DNA of 64,000 bases from Musa acuminata AAA Group (taxonomy: Eukaryota; Streptophyta; Magnoliopsida; Zingiberales; Musaceae), in assembly GCF_036884655.1 (NCBI RefSeq), contig NC_088357.1:12861001-12925000 (forward strand). Reading direction: 5' to 3'. Shown in pieces: positions 22,716 through 34,131 of the stretch. How positions within the stretch are numbered: the first letter of the stretch is position 1; each line of letters begins with the position of its first letter. Under the pieces are notes generated by a model. It was not told the origin of the DNA, made no database searches, and worked only from the letters and a program-made list of their open reading frames with translations. A program made the position numbers and the translations under genes.

Positions 22716-23276
22716 TGGCAGGAGAACTCAAAGCGTCATGGAGGTTGAGGTCTCAGATCTGTTGTTGACTTGTCTTGTGCATCACATTGATTCTTTCGCG
22801 CAACATGATATCGTGCATTTGTTCTACTAAGAGTACGGTAAAAATAGTATTAAATTAAAATTGTTTCAAGTTATTGTTTTTAATAATAATTAGTGTAGAT
22901 GATATTCAAGACCTTATTATTATTATTATTAAAGATAAAATTATTTATTGATTAAGTTAGATGATATTTTTAGAAAAATATATATATATGAATTTTATCA
23001 TACACAACTTTTTGTAATTGATATAATATATGCATATATATATATATATATTAATTACTTCATAATCATTTTCTCAATGATCGATCTCTTTGACCACATA
23101 CCACGGAAAGGTTGCACGGGTGATGGAAGCCGCACCGCCCTTGTAAGATGTTGCTGGAAATATTTCCCATCTTTGATTCTAAAATTTGGTTTCGAAAGCA
23201 GCAAAAACGAATTCGAGAAACAAGAAAACACTTTCCAAAACCACAAGATTTGTTTCTAGCAACTCACGTAATGACA

Positions 23277-23278
<2 letters not shown>
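22716..23278. other. Intergenic region / bZIP upstream region
   Basis: AT-rich DNA with short ATT and AT runs (near 22916 and 23036-23051). No gene seen. An ATG at 23271 is in frame with the bZIP start at 23361 and would add 30 residues across the CT repeat. Confidence 0.5.

Positions 23279-23311
<33 letters not shown>
23279..23311 (+). repeat. (CT)n in probable bZIP 5' leader
   Basis: About 16 CT units end 50 bases before the chosen bZIP start. GA/CT runs in plant 5' regions can bind BBR/BPC GAGA-binding proteins; that role here is inference. Confidence 0.75.
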
Positions 23312-23315
<4 letters not shown>

Positions 23316-23360
23316 CATCATCGGAGCATTTCTTTTGGTTCGTGCTCATGGGAATGCGGG

Positions 23361-26300
23361 ATGAAGAGGAAGCCGGAGATGCAAGCGAGGGGCCCCGATC
23401 CGCCACCCTCTCCCAACCCTATCCCCGACCACCGCAATCTCCCCTCCAATGAGTCCCCGGTAGCACCGGCGCCGCTTCCGGCGGAGGCCGCCGGAGCTCC
23501 CCCATCCATGTTCCCCGTTCCCCACCACCGCCGGGCCAGATCTGAACTCGCATTCCGCCTTCCGGACGACCTCGACCTCCGCGGCGCCGTTCCGGTCGAC
23601 GAGATCGGCTCCGAGGACGACCTCTTCTGCACTTTCATGGACATCGACAAGATCGGGTGCAAGCTCGAGGCGAGCGGATCCGGGTCGGAGGGCGACGGGG
23701 ACTGCACGGATCGGACGGCGGAGAGCTCTGGGTGCGCCGAGGAGGCGAAGCCCAGACATCGACATAGCGTTTCGGTGGACGGGTCGTCAATGACGTCTTC
23801 GGCGACGATGAGGAGGGAAGGGCTGTCGGGAGAGGTGATGGAAACAAAGAAGGCGATGACGCCGGAGCAGCTTGCGGAGCTGGCCGTCATTGACCCTAAG
23901 CGGGCCAAAAGGTGAATCCTCTGCAGTATTATTGGCATTTTGCTTGGTTTAATTTGACCTTAATTGTTGACTCTTTGAACTTCCATCAGCATTCTTGATT
24001 CGATTGATATCATGTTGTCTTCTATGAAGTACTACAAAGAAAAGAACTATTACTTTTGAATATTTAGATGGCATTTGCAGTGAGGCGTAAGGTAGGATTG
24101 TGTTTAAAAGTGCTCAGTTCCTTCTCTGCAAATGTGCAGTTTGTAAGGTGATAAGTGAATCAAGCATTTGAGTGATGGAAAATTCTTCCTTACAATTTGA
24201 CCATAAAAATGAAAATTTGGGATCTTAGAAATGATTCGAGAGCTCAGGTAGTAGTTCACCATGCCAGAAGTTCTGTTTATAATTGGTTATTGACCTTGTT
24301 CGATGTTTAATAGGCACCCTAAAAGCAAATTGGACAAGATTTGAGACGAGTACTTTGTAATCAGATTTAATTTTTCTTTGACCCAAAAGTCATTGAAATG
24401 AACTAACAAGTTCAGTTTTTCTTTGACCCAACCAACGATTTGGGTCTCGGTTGTCAATGATATTGCATGGCCATGCATACCTCTTATCTGATGCATAGAT
24501 CATCTTAAGTCTAGATTCTTTGCTTTCTGTTTATATGATCTTTTAAAGTTTGACCAAAAGTCAAAAGAAACACAGTTGTGGGCTGGGCGATGCTAACCAA
24601 AAGTTAATTTGGTTTGATAAAAGTAATGAAATAAAATACAGGTGTTGGAGGTATTAGACTCCTTTTACATCGCAAAGATTGTACTAGTTATTGGCTAATA
24701 GGATGGTTGGCTTTTGACAAAGGTGGATGATCTAATGGCCCAACCTATTTTTATTAGAATTTAGCTTTGTTCTTTACTATAGGCATCCTCCATTACTGGA
24801 TCATCCAAGATCATGTTTCCTAGAATCAAACGACATTTATTGCTAGAACATATGTCTTGCAGGATCGAGTTGTTTAGTACAGGCAATATTCTCTCGCAAC
24901 CCAGATTGTTTGTGTGTGCAGTTCTATATGATTCAACAGATGCACACAACCTTTAGGATTGAATGAGATCTAACCCATATGTAACTCCACTTCTTTTGTG
25001 TTTCAGATTTAAACTTGATAACTTTTTCCTATCTTTGCAGCGGTTAATGTTGGAATCTCATGTGATTTTGACATTGATTCATGCTATTTTGACATAAACT
25101 TGAGAGTTTATTAATGATAGAGCTGTGTTGTATTATGTTCTTATCGATGTGGCTCTTGCTGAGCTAAATTAAGTTGTGGACCACTTTGTCATTGTCCTAC
25201 TTTTGTTTTCCCTTTTTGACTATGACTGCAAGACAGCAACACATACCAAAACAAAATGGACATACATACTTAGGGGTGGTCCTTTGCAAAAATTATGAGC
25301 AAAATTTTGCCGCCACTACTGGATGCCTCTGACGTAGTCCCTTGCGAAAAATAATGAGCAATGTGTTGCCACTGCAACTGGCTGTCTCTAATTTTTTATG
25401 CCTGCCCTTTTTCATTAGATATTCTTCTGCATCTACCCATTCAAGTACTTGCTATATGGGCATGTTTAATTAATAACATAATATTTGCTTATTTAGAATT
25501 AATTAAGATAAGAGTTGCATCAGATATGATTGTAAGGGCAAGAAATTAAGAAAAGTCATGCATAATCGATTCTAGAAAGAAGCATTTGCTTTGCTTTTCA
25601 AATTATTATAATATATGCTGCATTGTCAGATTATTCAAATAAGCATCCAAGTCGTAATTCGTCTTCTAAGTCTTTAAATCTCAGTTTAATACAAGTTTAT
25701 AACCTACTGAATTGGCACAATAATGGCATTCATAGCTGTATGTATACCAACATGTACTACTCGGTATAATTATATATAAAAATACAAAATAAAAACGAAC
25801 GGTACTGTGTCGGTGTTGAGCTATATGTTTTGGTAATGGCACTTGCTTGGACGGTTAAATACCAGTCCCCATCGACAAGGACGATCGAGATTTGAGACCT
25901 TGCTTCTAAGTTAGATCATTTGATATCTCTGCGACCGCATACATGAACTTTTTTACCAAAAAATATTCACTTAAAGTTATCAGTTTACCAGTAACACTAT
26001 TCAGTTCCAACTTTTTAGTCAACATCAGGGAAGCTTCTCATGTAAATCATGGTATTCTTTAAGCTTTGTATTATTTTCAATTTTATGTTGCATGGTTTTG
26101 GAAATTTCTGTGTAATTTGCTATGCCATCTATGCAGAATTCTAGCTAATCGGCAATCTGCAGCTCGATCCAAAGAAAGAAAGGCTTATTATATATCAGAA
26201 CTTGAGAGGAAAGTTAAGACCCTCCAAACTGAAGCTACAACCCTCTCTGCACAACTTACTCTACTTCAGGTCTGTACTAATCAGATTTTTTTGTCTTCAT

Positions 26301-27785
26301 TTGTCTCTAGGTACCCAACTGTGGTTTAGAAAGAGATGTTCAGCCTATATAAAGGAGCATTATAAGTCTCAGAGAAATTAGACTCTGGTGGTAATTGATG
26401 AATGAATTAATTTTCCTTTGGTCGAGTGAGAAGTTTCTTTCTCCCCTTTCGAGATCTGTACTAGTAGACAATGACCTTTTTCATCTTGCCACTTTTTTGT
26501 CCTTAGCGGTATGACTTGTTCCAGCTGTCCTGTCTGGTAGCAACTCGATTTTCTATGTTCATATCTTAGGGAAATAAGCTGTTATTTTTTAATTCAAACA
26601 ACCATCAAACCTGATGGTATTCTTTTAGATCATGCCTTAATCTGACCGTCAGATATCTGAACCACTTTTCTGCCCTGCCACAGTTGTATTCTTTCACCTT
26701 GATGTTTGACGCTATAGTAGTTATAAAGACTAAGGGTGTTTAAATTTATGCTTTTCATCTCGCGTTGGAGTTTATCACATCAAATCCTTGTTTTGATGAC
26801 ATTCTTGTAAATTATGATGCATAATTGTACTTTAAAAATTATCATTAATCTATTTAGGGTGATTCCTGAAAGTATTATATGCTTCATTACTGATGATCTC
26901 ACGTTTCGTCCTTGAGAGTTATTTAATTCTGATGCTAGTTGTAAATGTGAACCTTCCCGGTTGCTTTCTTTTTTCAGAGAGACACGGCTGGACTCTCTGC
27001 AGAAAACACTGAGCTTAAGCTACAGTTACAAGCAATGGAACTACAAGCACAATTACGTGATGGTGAGCACTTCAATTATTTATTTGCCTTAAATGCAATG
27101 GTAGAGTTATCATGTCTTTATTACTCAGCAGCTGAAAAGATGATTACTGTCTTTGTTGTCATATCTACTGTAGCACACTATGGTTAGCTTTATACTATGG
27201 TTATAGCAGAGGTATCTACTTGTGCTTGCTAGAGTTTGTCACTTACATTGCCTTCTGTAGTAAACCAAGGATATGTCAGTCAAAATGGGCAGTTCTCCTT
27301 TGTTTCCTTGGATGAAATTGAGTTAGATGCGTTGAATGAAAGCAACATCAGGAACCATATGCAATTTATTAGCACGTTTTTGAGAATAGAGCATACTTGA
27401 TGATGAACACTTCTACATTCTTGCAGCGCTGAGTGAGGCACTAAAGCAGGAAGTCCAAAGACTAAAGATTGCGACGGGTGAAGTATCAAAACCTGATGAA
27501 TCTTGCAACATTGGACAGCATAGCGCACCGTATAGCTCATCGTTCTTCACACTTCCACAGCAACAGCCGATCCACCTTCAAGCAATCCAGTTTCAGCCCC
27601 AGTTCCAGCATTTGCAGCCTGGTCTCTTAAACCAACACATGATTAGTCACCCCAATGACCTTCCCCAAGTGATGCAGCAACATCCTCTTGGAAGGCTTCA
27701 GGGATTGGATATCAACAACGGTGCCCATATGGTGAAATCAGAGAGTTCCACCGTTTCGGTCAGTGAAAGCAGCAGTACCTTCTAA
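23361..27785 (+). CDS. Group I bZIP transcription factor (VIP1/RF2a-like, four exons)
   Basis: The exons are 23361-23911, 26137-26269, 26978-27062 and 27427-27785. All boundaries are GT-AG, phases agree, and the product is 375 residues. The basic region [19 protein letters not shown] begins at residue 184 (spanning exon 1/2) with N188 and Lys196 where most bZIPs have Arg, the hallmark of group I. The leucine zipper follows through exons 2-4, then a Gln/His-rich tail ends [15 protein letters not shown] (Ser61) and [10 protein letters not shown] (Ser136, Ser138) resemble the R-x-x-S sites of this group that bind 14-3-3 proteins when phosphorylated, controlling nuclear entry. Out-of-frame ATGs at 23348 and 23354 overlap the start. 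Confidence 0.93.
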
Positions 27786-28192
27786 CAATTCCAGCCAAAA
27801 AGCACCACATTTAAGATATCTATTTAGCCTGACATGATTCTGCTGCATCTAATGCTGTGCTCCATTTTTTTATTCCATTCATTCTACTAATCCGGATTTG
27901 TTTGTTCAAAATCCCAGGAGTGTATTATTTATTTTCTTTTGTTCCTTTCGTCAAGCTCTCGGATTTGTGTGTATCACGTCAAATCCCTGCAATGTGTAGC
28001 GACGATCTGTTTCCCGTGATGTAATGTTTGAAATGTGTGGGTCAGTCTAACATTGTAAAACGAACAAATTATGTAACTCTCAATAGCTCGAAACTATCGA
28101 CTGTTTTACGTATAAGGTTTGCAATATTTTCTGATATGGTATGATAAGGGCAGTATTCACCGAGTCGATCTGTCCGGACAGTATACGCCATG
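27786..28192. other. bZIP 3' flank
   Basis: Probable 3' untranslated region and downstream DNA. A short inverted repeat, GACAGTAT...ATACTGTC (about 28177-28202), leads into the 76-bp repeats. Confidence 0.5.
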
Positions 28193-28496
28193 TGATACTG
28201 TCTCAAGTAGTGATGAGCATCGTTCGGATTGATTCGACAATGTTAACAGCTCCAAATCAACAGCTCAGTGATACTGTCTCTAGTAGGGATGAGCATCGTT
28301 CGGATTGATTCCACAATGTTAACAGCTCCAAATCAACAGCTCAGTGATACTGTCTCTAGTAGGGATGAGCATCGTTCGGATTGATTCCACAATGTTAACA
28401 GCTCCAAATCAACAGCTCAGTGATACTGTCTCTTGTAGGGATGAGCATCGTTCGGATTGATTCCACAATGTTAACAGCTCCAAATCAACAACTCAA
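28193..28496. repeat. Four tandem copies of a 76-bp repeat
   Basis: Copies start at 28193, 28269, 28345 and 28421, each beginning TGATACTGTCTC. Copies 2-4 are almost identical; copy 1 has a few extra changes. It sits between the convergent bZIP and TRM1-like genes. Confidence 0.92.
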
Positions 28497-29215
28497 TTCC
28501 ACCCTTGGAACCGAAAACGACAATTTCGATTTGATTCTGATCTAATTAAAAAAAAGCATTAAACATTAATTAAAAATTAAAAAAAAATTATTCTTAAAAA
28601 CACAGTTCTAATTTGGAACATATTTCAATTCAATTATCTATAGAACCGAAACAGAAACCACGATTAAGGCTACCATCCAGTACGCTGATATTAACACCCG
28701 ATACAGACCCATATGGCACAATACATATTGATACTGATTCAACACTAGACAATTTCCTATCTATTGTTTTCTTGGATTCTTCTACGTTTTATTTAAAACT
28801 TGGTACATACCAGCATATCGGCACTCGGTACATCATCCATCCAAATAGATACAATGCCAATACCGATCCAAGCTCTGACCTTGAACACAAAATTATGAAC
28901 CTTGTTTCTGCATGCTTTGTGGGAGTCTTGTGTTTGTTTGTGTTAAGGTCATCTGGACTAGTGAACATGACCTCTCAATGTTTTTTCAGTTCATTTCACT
29001 ATTAATTTCAGCTGCAACTTTTAATGCTATAGGTCTTTCGATTGATCTGTTGGCAATGACAAATCTTTGGCTCTTTAAAACAGATACACCTTTCAGGAGA
29101 GATTCAATGCATTACATGATCCATTTTGTTGTATGAGGCCTGGCATAAAAAATGTATCGAATTGTTTGAGACTGCTCAGAATGGGGTGGTCTCCACTTTC
29201 CAGCAGCAAATTAGT
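28497..29215. other. Intergenic region between convergent genes
   Basis: No gene seen. Open frames at 28613-29005 and 28912-29136 show no family motif, and I regard them as chance. Confidence 0.5.
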
Positions 29216-32200
29216 CTACCTTCTGTTGCTCGTGCTGCATCGAAGTCTGCAAGCAAACTGAATACATTCAGTGATCGGGCAATTCGTCTTGATTGCATTG
29301 GGCGCGATATGGGACCTCGAAGCCACATAACCTTCCTGCTTATCCAACATTCAAGATTAGGAAAACTATCATGAGTGAGAAGAACAACCTGAACGAAAAC
29401 GTGGAACATCAAACAGTTTTATAAAACTCAAACCCAAAACAAAACAAGCGTTGTTCACAGACCCACAGACAAAACATATTGTCAAAGCCTGATAAGCTGA
29501 GAAAAGCAGGCAGGTGAAGTAGTGAAACCACCAGGGGATATTGAGTGCAAAAAGGAAGTGAGTTTATCTCCCCAACCACGATAATTGAACTATATAAATT
29601 GCACGACTGGACTAAGTCACATACCTCTTGTAGTGTGTTAATCAGGGTACTAAGAGGAGGAGAATTCATTTTCCCTCGGCTAGCAATCTGTAAATCCATG
29701 GTGGAAGAGTACGAGTGGAAAATATAAAAACCGAAAGCTTATAAAAGCAGAAGGCACTTTTCTTAGATCAATGAAGAGGAGGAGAATAAAAATGTTAATA
29801 TTATTCTAGACCTCGTCAAGTTTGATGTATCCAGGAGGTAGTCGAGGGTCCCCTTCCTCTATCATTTGGTTTAGAAGTTTCTCCAAATCAACCTCGTTCC
29901 GGTTAGTGCATGCCCATCCCCACTCCGTAGCTAATTGTAACATGTCAGTCACATGAGTTACATCATGGAGAGGACCAGTCCAGAGAGGGCCTGAGACAAC
30001 AACAGATTTGGAAATCTGAAGAAAGAAAAGAAGAGCACATCAGAGGCTAATTCGTTAATGAATTCGAAACTAAAACCTTCCTTGACCACAAAATAAAAAG
30101 GTTAATATCAAGCGAGAACAAAGCCCCTCTAAGAACCATCTGTTTCAGCATTCAACTTTTTGATCTCGTACACACTGTGGACAGATCACAAAATGGATTC
30201 AAAAAGTTGACATAAATCATCTTAAAGACCTTGATAATGGCTTATAGACTCACTCGATATGAGCAATTGAATGGTTATCAGTCATATCAAAACTCAATCA
30301 CTGGCTTTAAAACAAAGTTCACCGAATATGACCAACTGAATGGTATCTTGAAAACAAAGATATTTACGTATTCTATCAAGAAAATTAAAAGCAAGGTCGC
30401 TCATTTTTGGGTTTATATATACACAAATAATTAACTATTAACTTATATGAACTAGTTTTTGTTGCAACTTATTCTCCTTCCAAATTACATGCAATGTTGT
30501 ATAGATTTACTATAATATTTTCTGATGACAGAATTGTGTACCTCGCCTTTTCTGCATGCACATGAAATTTGGCCAAGTTCTTCCCAAGAAAATGTTTGAG
30601 AATTTCCGCAACCATGGCAGTAGCTTAAGAAACCATATCGGCTGCTAGATATCAAGCATATCATACATTAGAATCCAAAATTCAGAAGAGAAAGTAACTT
30701 CAATGCATTATTTCACCTTTTTTCATGGAGCTGTCCGCGATCCACTTGCAACATTACTCGGAATACAGGTCCATGATATGAATAAAAAGAGAAAAGTGGT
30801 GATATATGATAGCCCAAAGCAGCTGCTTCCCGTAAAGCACCACCTATAAGCATCCGTAAACCAACCTCATTCGAAAATGGCATTGGGCGAACATATGCTC
30901 CGTATGAAGCCAAAGAACTAGAGGCAAAATAATATTACATATCACAGGAGATCCCGACATAGCAATCAAGGTATCATCAATGAATTGTCAAGTCAGTACA
31001 TTGTATAACAATTAAAAGATGGCTACCAATAAACTTACTTATCTCAAAATGATTTGCAGAAAAAGAAAGGGGATTTCCTTATTGTTCAACATTCATGAAT
31101 AGAATAATATATACATCATGGGCCACATAAGCAAAGGTGGATCTCTGTTAGTTTCTTTTGTTAGTAATATTGATTAAATTCATTCAAAATAGTTGATAAA
31201 TTTAGGGCATACTTGGTGTAAAAAACTGAAAATATAAGGTAATTGCATGGACAAATCTGATGACACTGCGATTAGTAAAGGAAATTCAATTGAATTGTCA
31301 GAGGCCTTGAAATAGCCTAAGGTAATGATAATGCATCCACATACATGCAAATATAAACTTAAAAAGCCACAAATATTAGGTCAAACTATGAGGTGCTAAA
31401 ACCATAAAAATTAGGTGTTTGCTATTATGTCAAGGATCATATTTTGCAGATATTTGAAAGAAAAAAAAATCGCAAATTGATTACTAATGTATGTTCTCAT
31501 CAAAAGATATCTGTCACCAATTATATGTTATAGGTTTTTTTACCCAAATCTCACACTCGCTCACTTATACACGCATCACAAAGAAGTGGTAAACAATGAG
31601 GTAAAAGTACAACAGCATAATGATTCTTCACAAAAGGGTAAAGAATACAAACTGGCCATAACATAATTCACAATCAAGTTTAAAATATTATATCAGGTCT
31701 AGCAAACTTAGTCAACTTAACATCTAAATAAATTATCTCTTAGGACATTCAAACAACTGAGGGCATTTCCACATTTTTAACAAAGCAAACCATGCTAGCA
31801 TATTCATGAACACCAACATCTGAAGAACACCACACAAAGCATGTACAACAAATTCTTATCATACGTAACCAGGGTCTAAAGTAGCACATTCATGAACACC
31901 AACATCTAAAGAACACCACACAAAGCATGTACAACAAATTCTTATCATACGTAACCGGGGTCTAAAGAAAAATGAATAAACCTAAACACGGTTCAACTAT
32001 AAAATAGCAAAAGTCAACCATGTAATGGAACAGACAACATGCTCTTTGGTATCAAACTCAATGTCACACACATAACTAAGTGGAACATTTGCATTTACTC
32101 TTTTCTGGGAAGAAAAAATCAGTTTCCTAAACTTTCAAGGAAAAAAAAGTTCTTCGCTTTTCAAGGAAAAGAAACAAAGTAAAGTGCAGATGATTTCTAA

Positions 32201-32996
32201 CTCAAACATATTAAATTAAATACCACATGTATGTCGGTAAAAAATTTCGGTGATTGTCTACCATTTTCTGCAAATGGTAATAAACTCAAACAAAACAACA
32301 GGTATGCAGGTCTCCAAACAATAACGTACACAAACAGATCAAAGGTTGTGAGGAAGCAAAAGAAGATCGACTGGTGGTAACACATTCTACTTACCAATGA
32401 GGGCGATGCCCTCCCGACGAATACCCATCGGTGGAGGTGACGTACAGCAATCCTCCCTTCCTGATAGTGGCAATTGCCAGTCTCATGAAGGAGGAGTCGC
32501 TCCCGAAGCAATCGACGTCCACGAGATCGAAGAACTCCTTGCGGAGGTAGTTCTCCGCGAGCACCCTGTTGGCGTCGAGGTGGGTGACGACCCAGCTGCG
32601 GTCGCCCTGGGGCGAGACCCGGGGGTGGCCGGAGAGGTTGGAGAGGATGAGGGGGCGGCAGCCCTCGGAGGCGTCGTTGGCCCAGACGAAGGCGGCACCG
32701 GCCTGGGCGAGGTAGCGGAGGGAGCGGACGCCGCAGCCGCACATGGCGTCGAGGACACGGAGGCCGCCGCCAGGAGGGAGAGAGCGCCTATGGAGGGCGG
32801 CAGAGAGGACGCCGAGGTCGCGGCCGACGGCGCTCTCACGGCGGAAGAAGGAGTCGCCCGTCTCGAACTGGACGCCGCGCTCAGCCTCCAAGGTGTTGGC
32901 GAGGGCCGTCGGCCGACGGGGCGCGATTGGTGCTCTTCTAGGCCTGGGGGAGAGGGGAAGAGGGGAACAAAGGGAGAAGGCGGGGATGGCCACCAT
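29216..32996 (-). CDS. TRM1-like tRNA (guanine26-N2)-dimethyltransferase (six exons)
   Basis: TRM1 enzymes use S-adenosylmethionine to methylate guanine 26 of tRNA. The exons (minus strand) are 32996-32395, 30917-30717, 30644-30542, 30015-29812, 29687-29625 and 29335-29216, giving 430 residues with matching phases. The start is the ATG at 32996; the upstream in-frame codon is TTG. Motif I is VLDAMCGCGVRSLRYL (81-96). The motif IV region is DVDCFGS (150-156), where TRM1 enzymes usually have DxDPFGS. STDGYSSGGHRP and YGAYVRPMPFSNEVGLR follow. A Cys cluster (CHGCG...CAC) precedes the carboxyl part ending IASRGKMNSPPLST and ASRSHIAPNAIKTNCP. The first 35 residues are Ser/Arg/Pro-rich and almost free of acidic residues, suggesting plastid or mitochondrial import. 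The closest type I recall is Arabidopsis At3g56330. Confidence 0.9.
31802..31968. repeat. Tandem duplication (86-bp period) in intron 1 of the TRM1-like gene
   Basis: Two nearly identical copies, starting ATTCATGAACACCAACATCT at 31802 and 31888, within the 1.5-kb first intron. Confidence 0.85.
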
Positions 32997-34131
32997 GGCG
33001 GGAGAGGAGACACGAGGTTGCAATGGACTGATGGCGGAGCCGACGGATGAGGGTGGCTTTGTGGTAAATAGGTGTCATGTCCATTCTTCCAGATGATTGC
33101 AACCGTCAATTTCTGATTGGACAAAATCGACGGTCACGATCGTTAGGAAGCAAGAACAGGGCAACACCCCACATCTGACGGCTACAATCGGCTGGAAGTC
33201 GGTTGCAATGTGAGCCGGACTCGAGCCATAATGAACCTGATTAGATTGAGAACAAAGTTGGGTCGAAGTAATTTGACTTGTAGCGCATGCTTAATTGGAA
33301 CCCAATCCGACACACCGATATGTCAAGAGTTAGATCTGACTCGTTGACCCGATCCATTATCGTAACTGGGTAAGATCCGATTGATCCGAAATGATGGAGC
33401 AGCGCTTGTTTGACGAACACCCGAAGATGACCTGCGTGTAAGATCAAAATCCAACACAAATAAGTAGGTTATGAATTCTAAAAGTGATCGATTTGATTGG
33501 TCAAATATATATATATATATATAGGAAAATTTTCGATGTGGCACAAATCGAAATCAGTAATCCTTTGTTGTTATAAAAGTGATTTTGGTTGATAGAAGAG
33601 AACTTTGGCAATGTGGTTATACAATATTCACTCGTCGAAAAGGATAGTCAGCCTCACACCAAGACATGGTTACGTTAAATTGCACATGCTCTTGTACAAC
33701 TACGGAACAATATCGTAATCATAATGTCATATACTCGTGTCCTATTGCTAGATATTTCTAAGCTTAAATAGAAAAATTGGTCCAGGTTCCACATTGTTCA
33801 TCTCCTTGCTTGCTAATCACAAGTTGGACGACCTCACATCATTACTTGCTACAATTAAAAAGCTTCAAGTTATTCAGCAATTGTAATGTCACATTTTTAC
33901 ATATTTAGAGATTGGTTTTCGGCAAAAATAACTTGTGTCATTAACTATTGATCCAAAAGTAATACCAAAATGACAGCAAGCAATCACTGCAATCTCCAAT
34001 ATGGTTGTGCCTCTCACCAGGACGGCAATACTTCCAACAGGAAATCCTACCTCTTGGTTTTCTGGTGTGCTATATGTAGTTTCTGAGTGTTGAGCAAAAA
34101 GTAAACATTGGCATCAACCTACAGAAGCATA
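32997..34131. other. TRM1-like gene upstream region and intergenic DNA
   Basis: This lies between the TRM1-like start and the membrane-protein stop, both on the minus strand. No gene seen. A short (AT)n run lies near 33507-33523. Confidence 0.5.

Noticed and set aside
23318..23938. Long minus-strand frames over bZIP exon 1
   Set aside because: Antisense shadows of a GC-rich coding exon; the plus strand continues correctly into the bZIP domain.
28193..28496. CRISPR-like array
   Set aside because: The repeats are directly adjacent with no unique spacers and the context is plant nuclear DNA.
28613..29136. Open frames 3' of the bZIP gene
   Set aside because: No motif, no splice partners, AT-rich codon use unlike the neighbouring genes.
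29806..29808. In-frame TAG as the TRM1-like stop codon
   Set aside because: It lies in an intron: GAG at 29812 is followed by a GT donor, and two more exons continue in phase with the expected TRM1 carboxyl sequence.
32397..33096. Long plus- and minus-strand alternate frames over TRM1-like exon 1
   Set aside because: Shadows of a GC-rich exon; only the frame starting at 32996 carries methyltransferase motifs and splices correctly.
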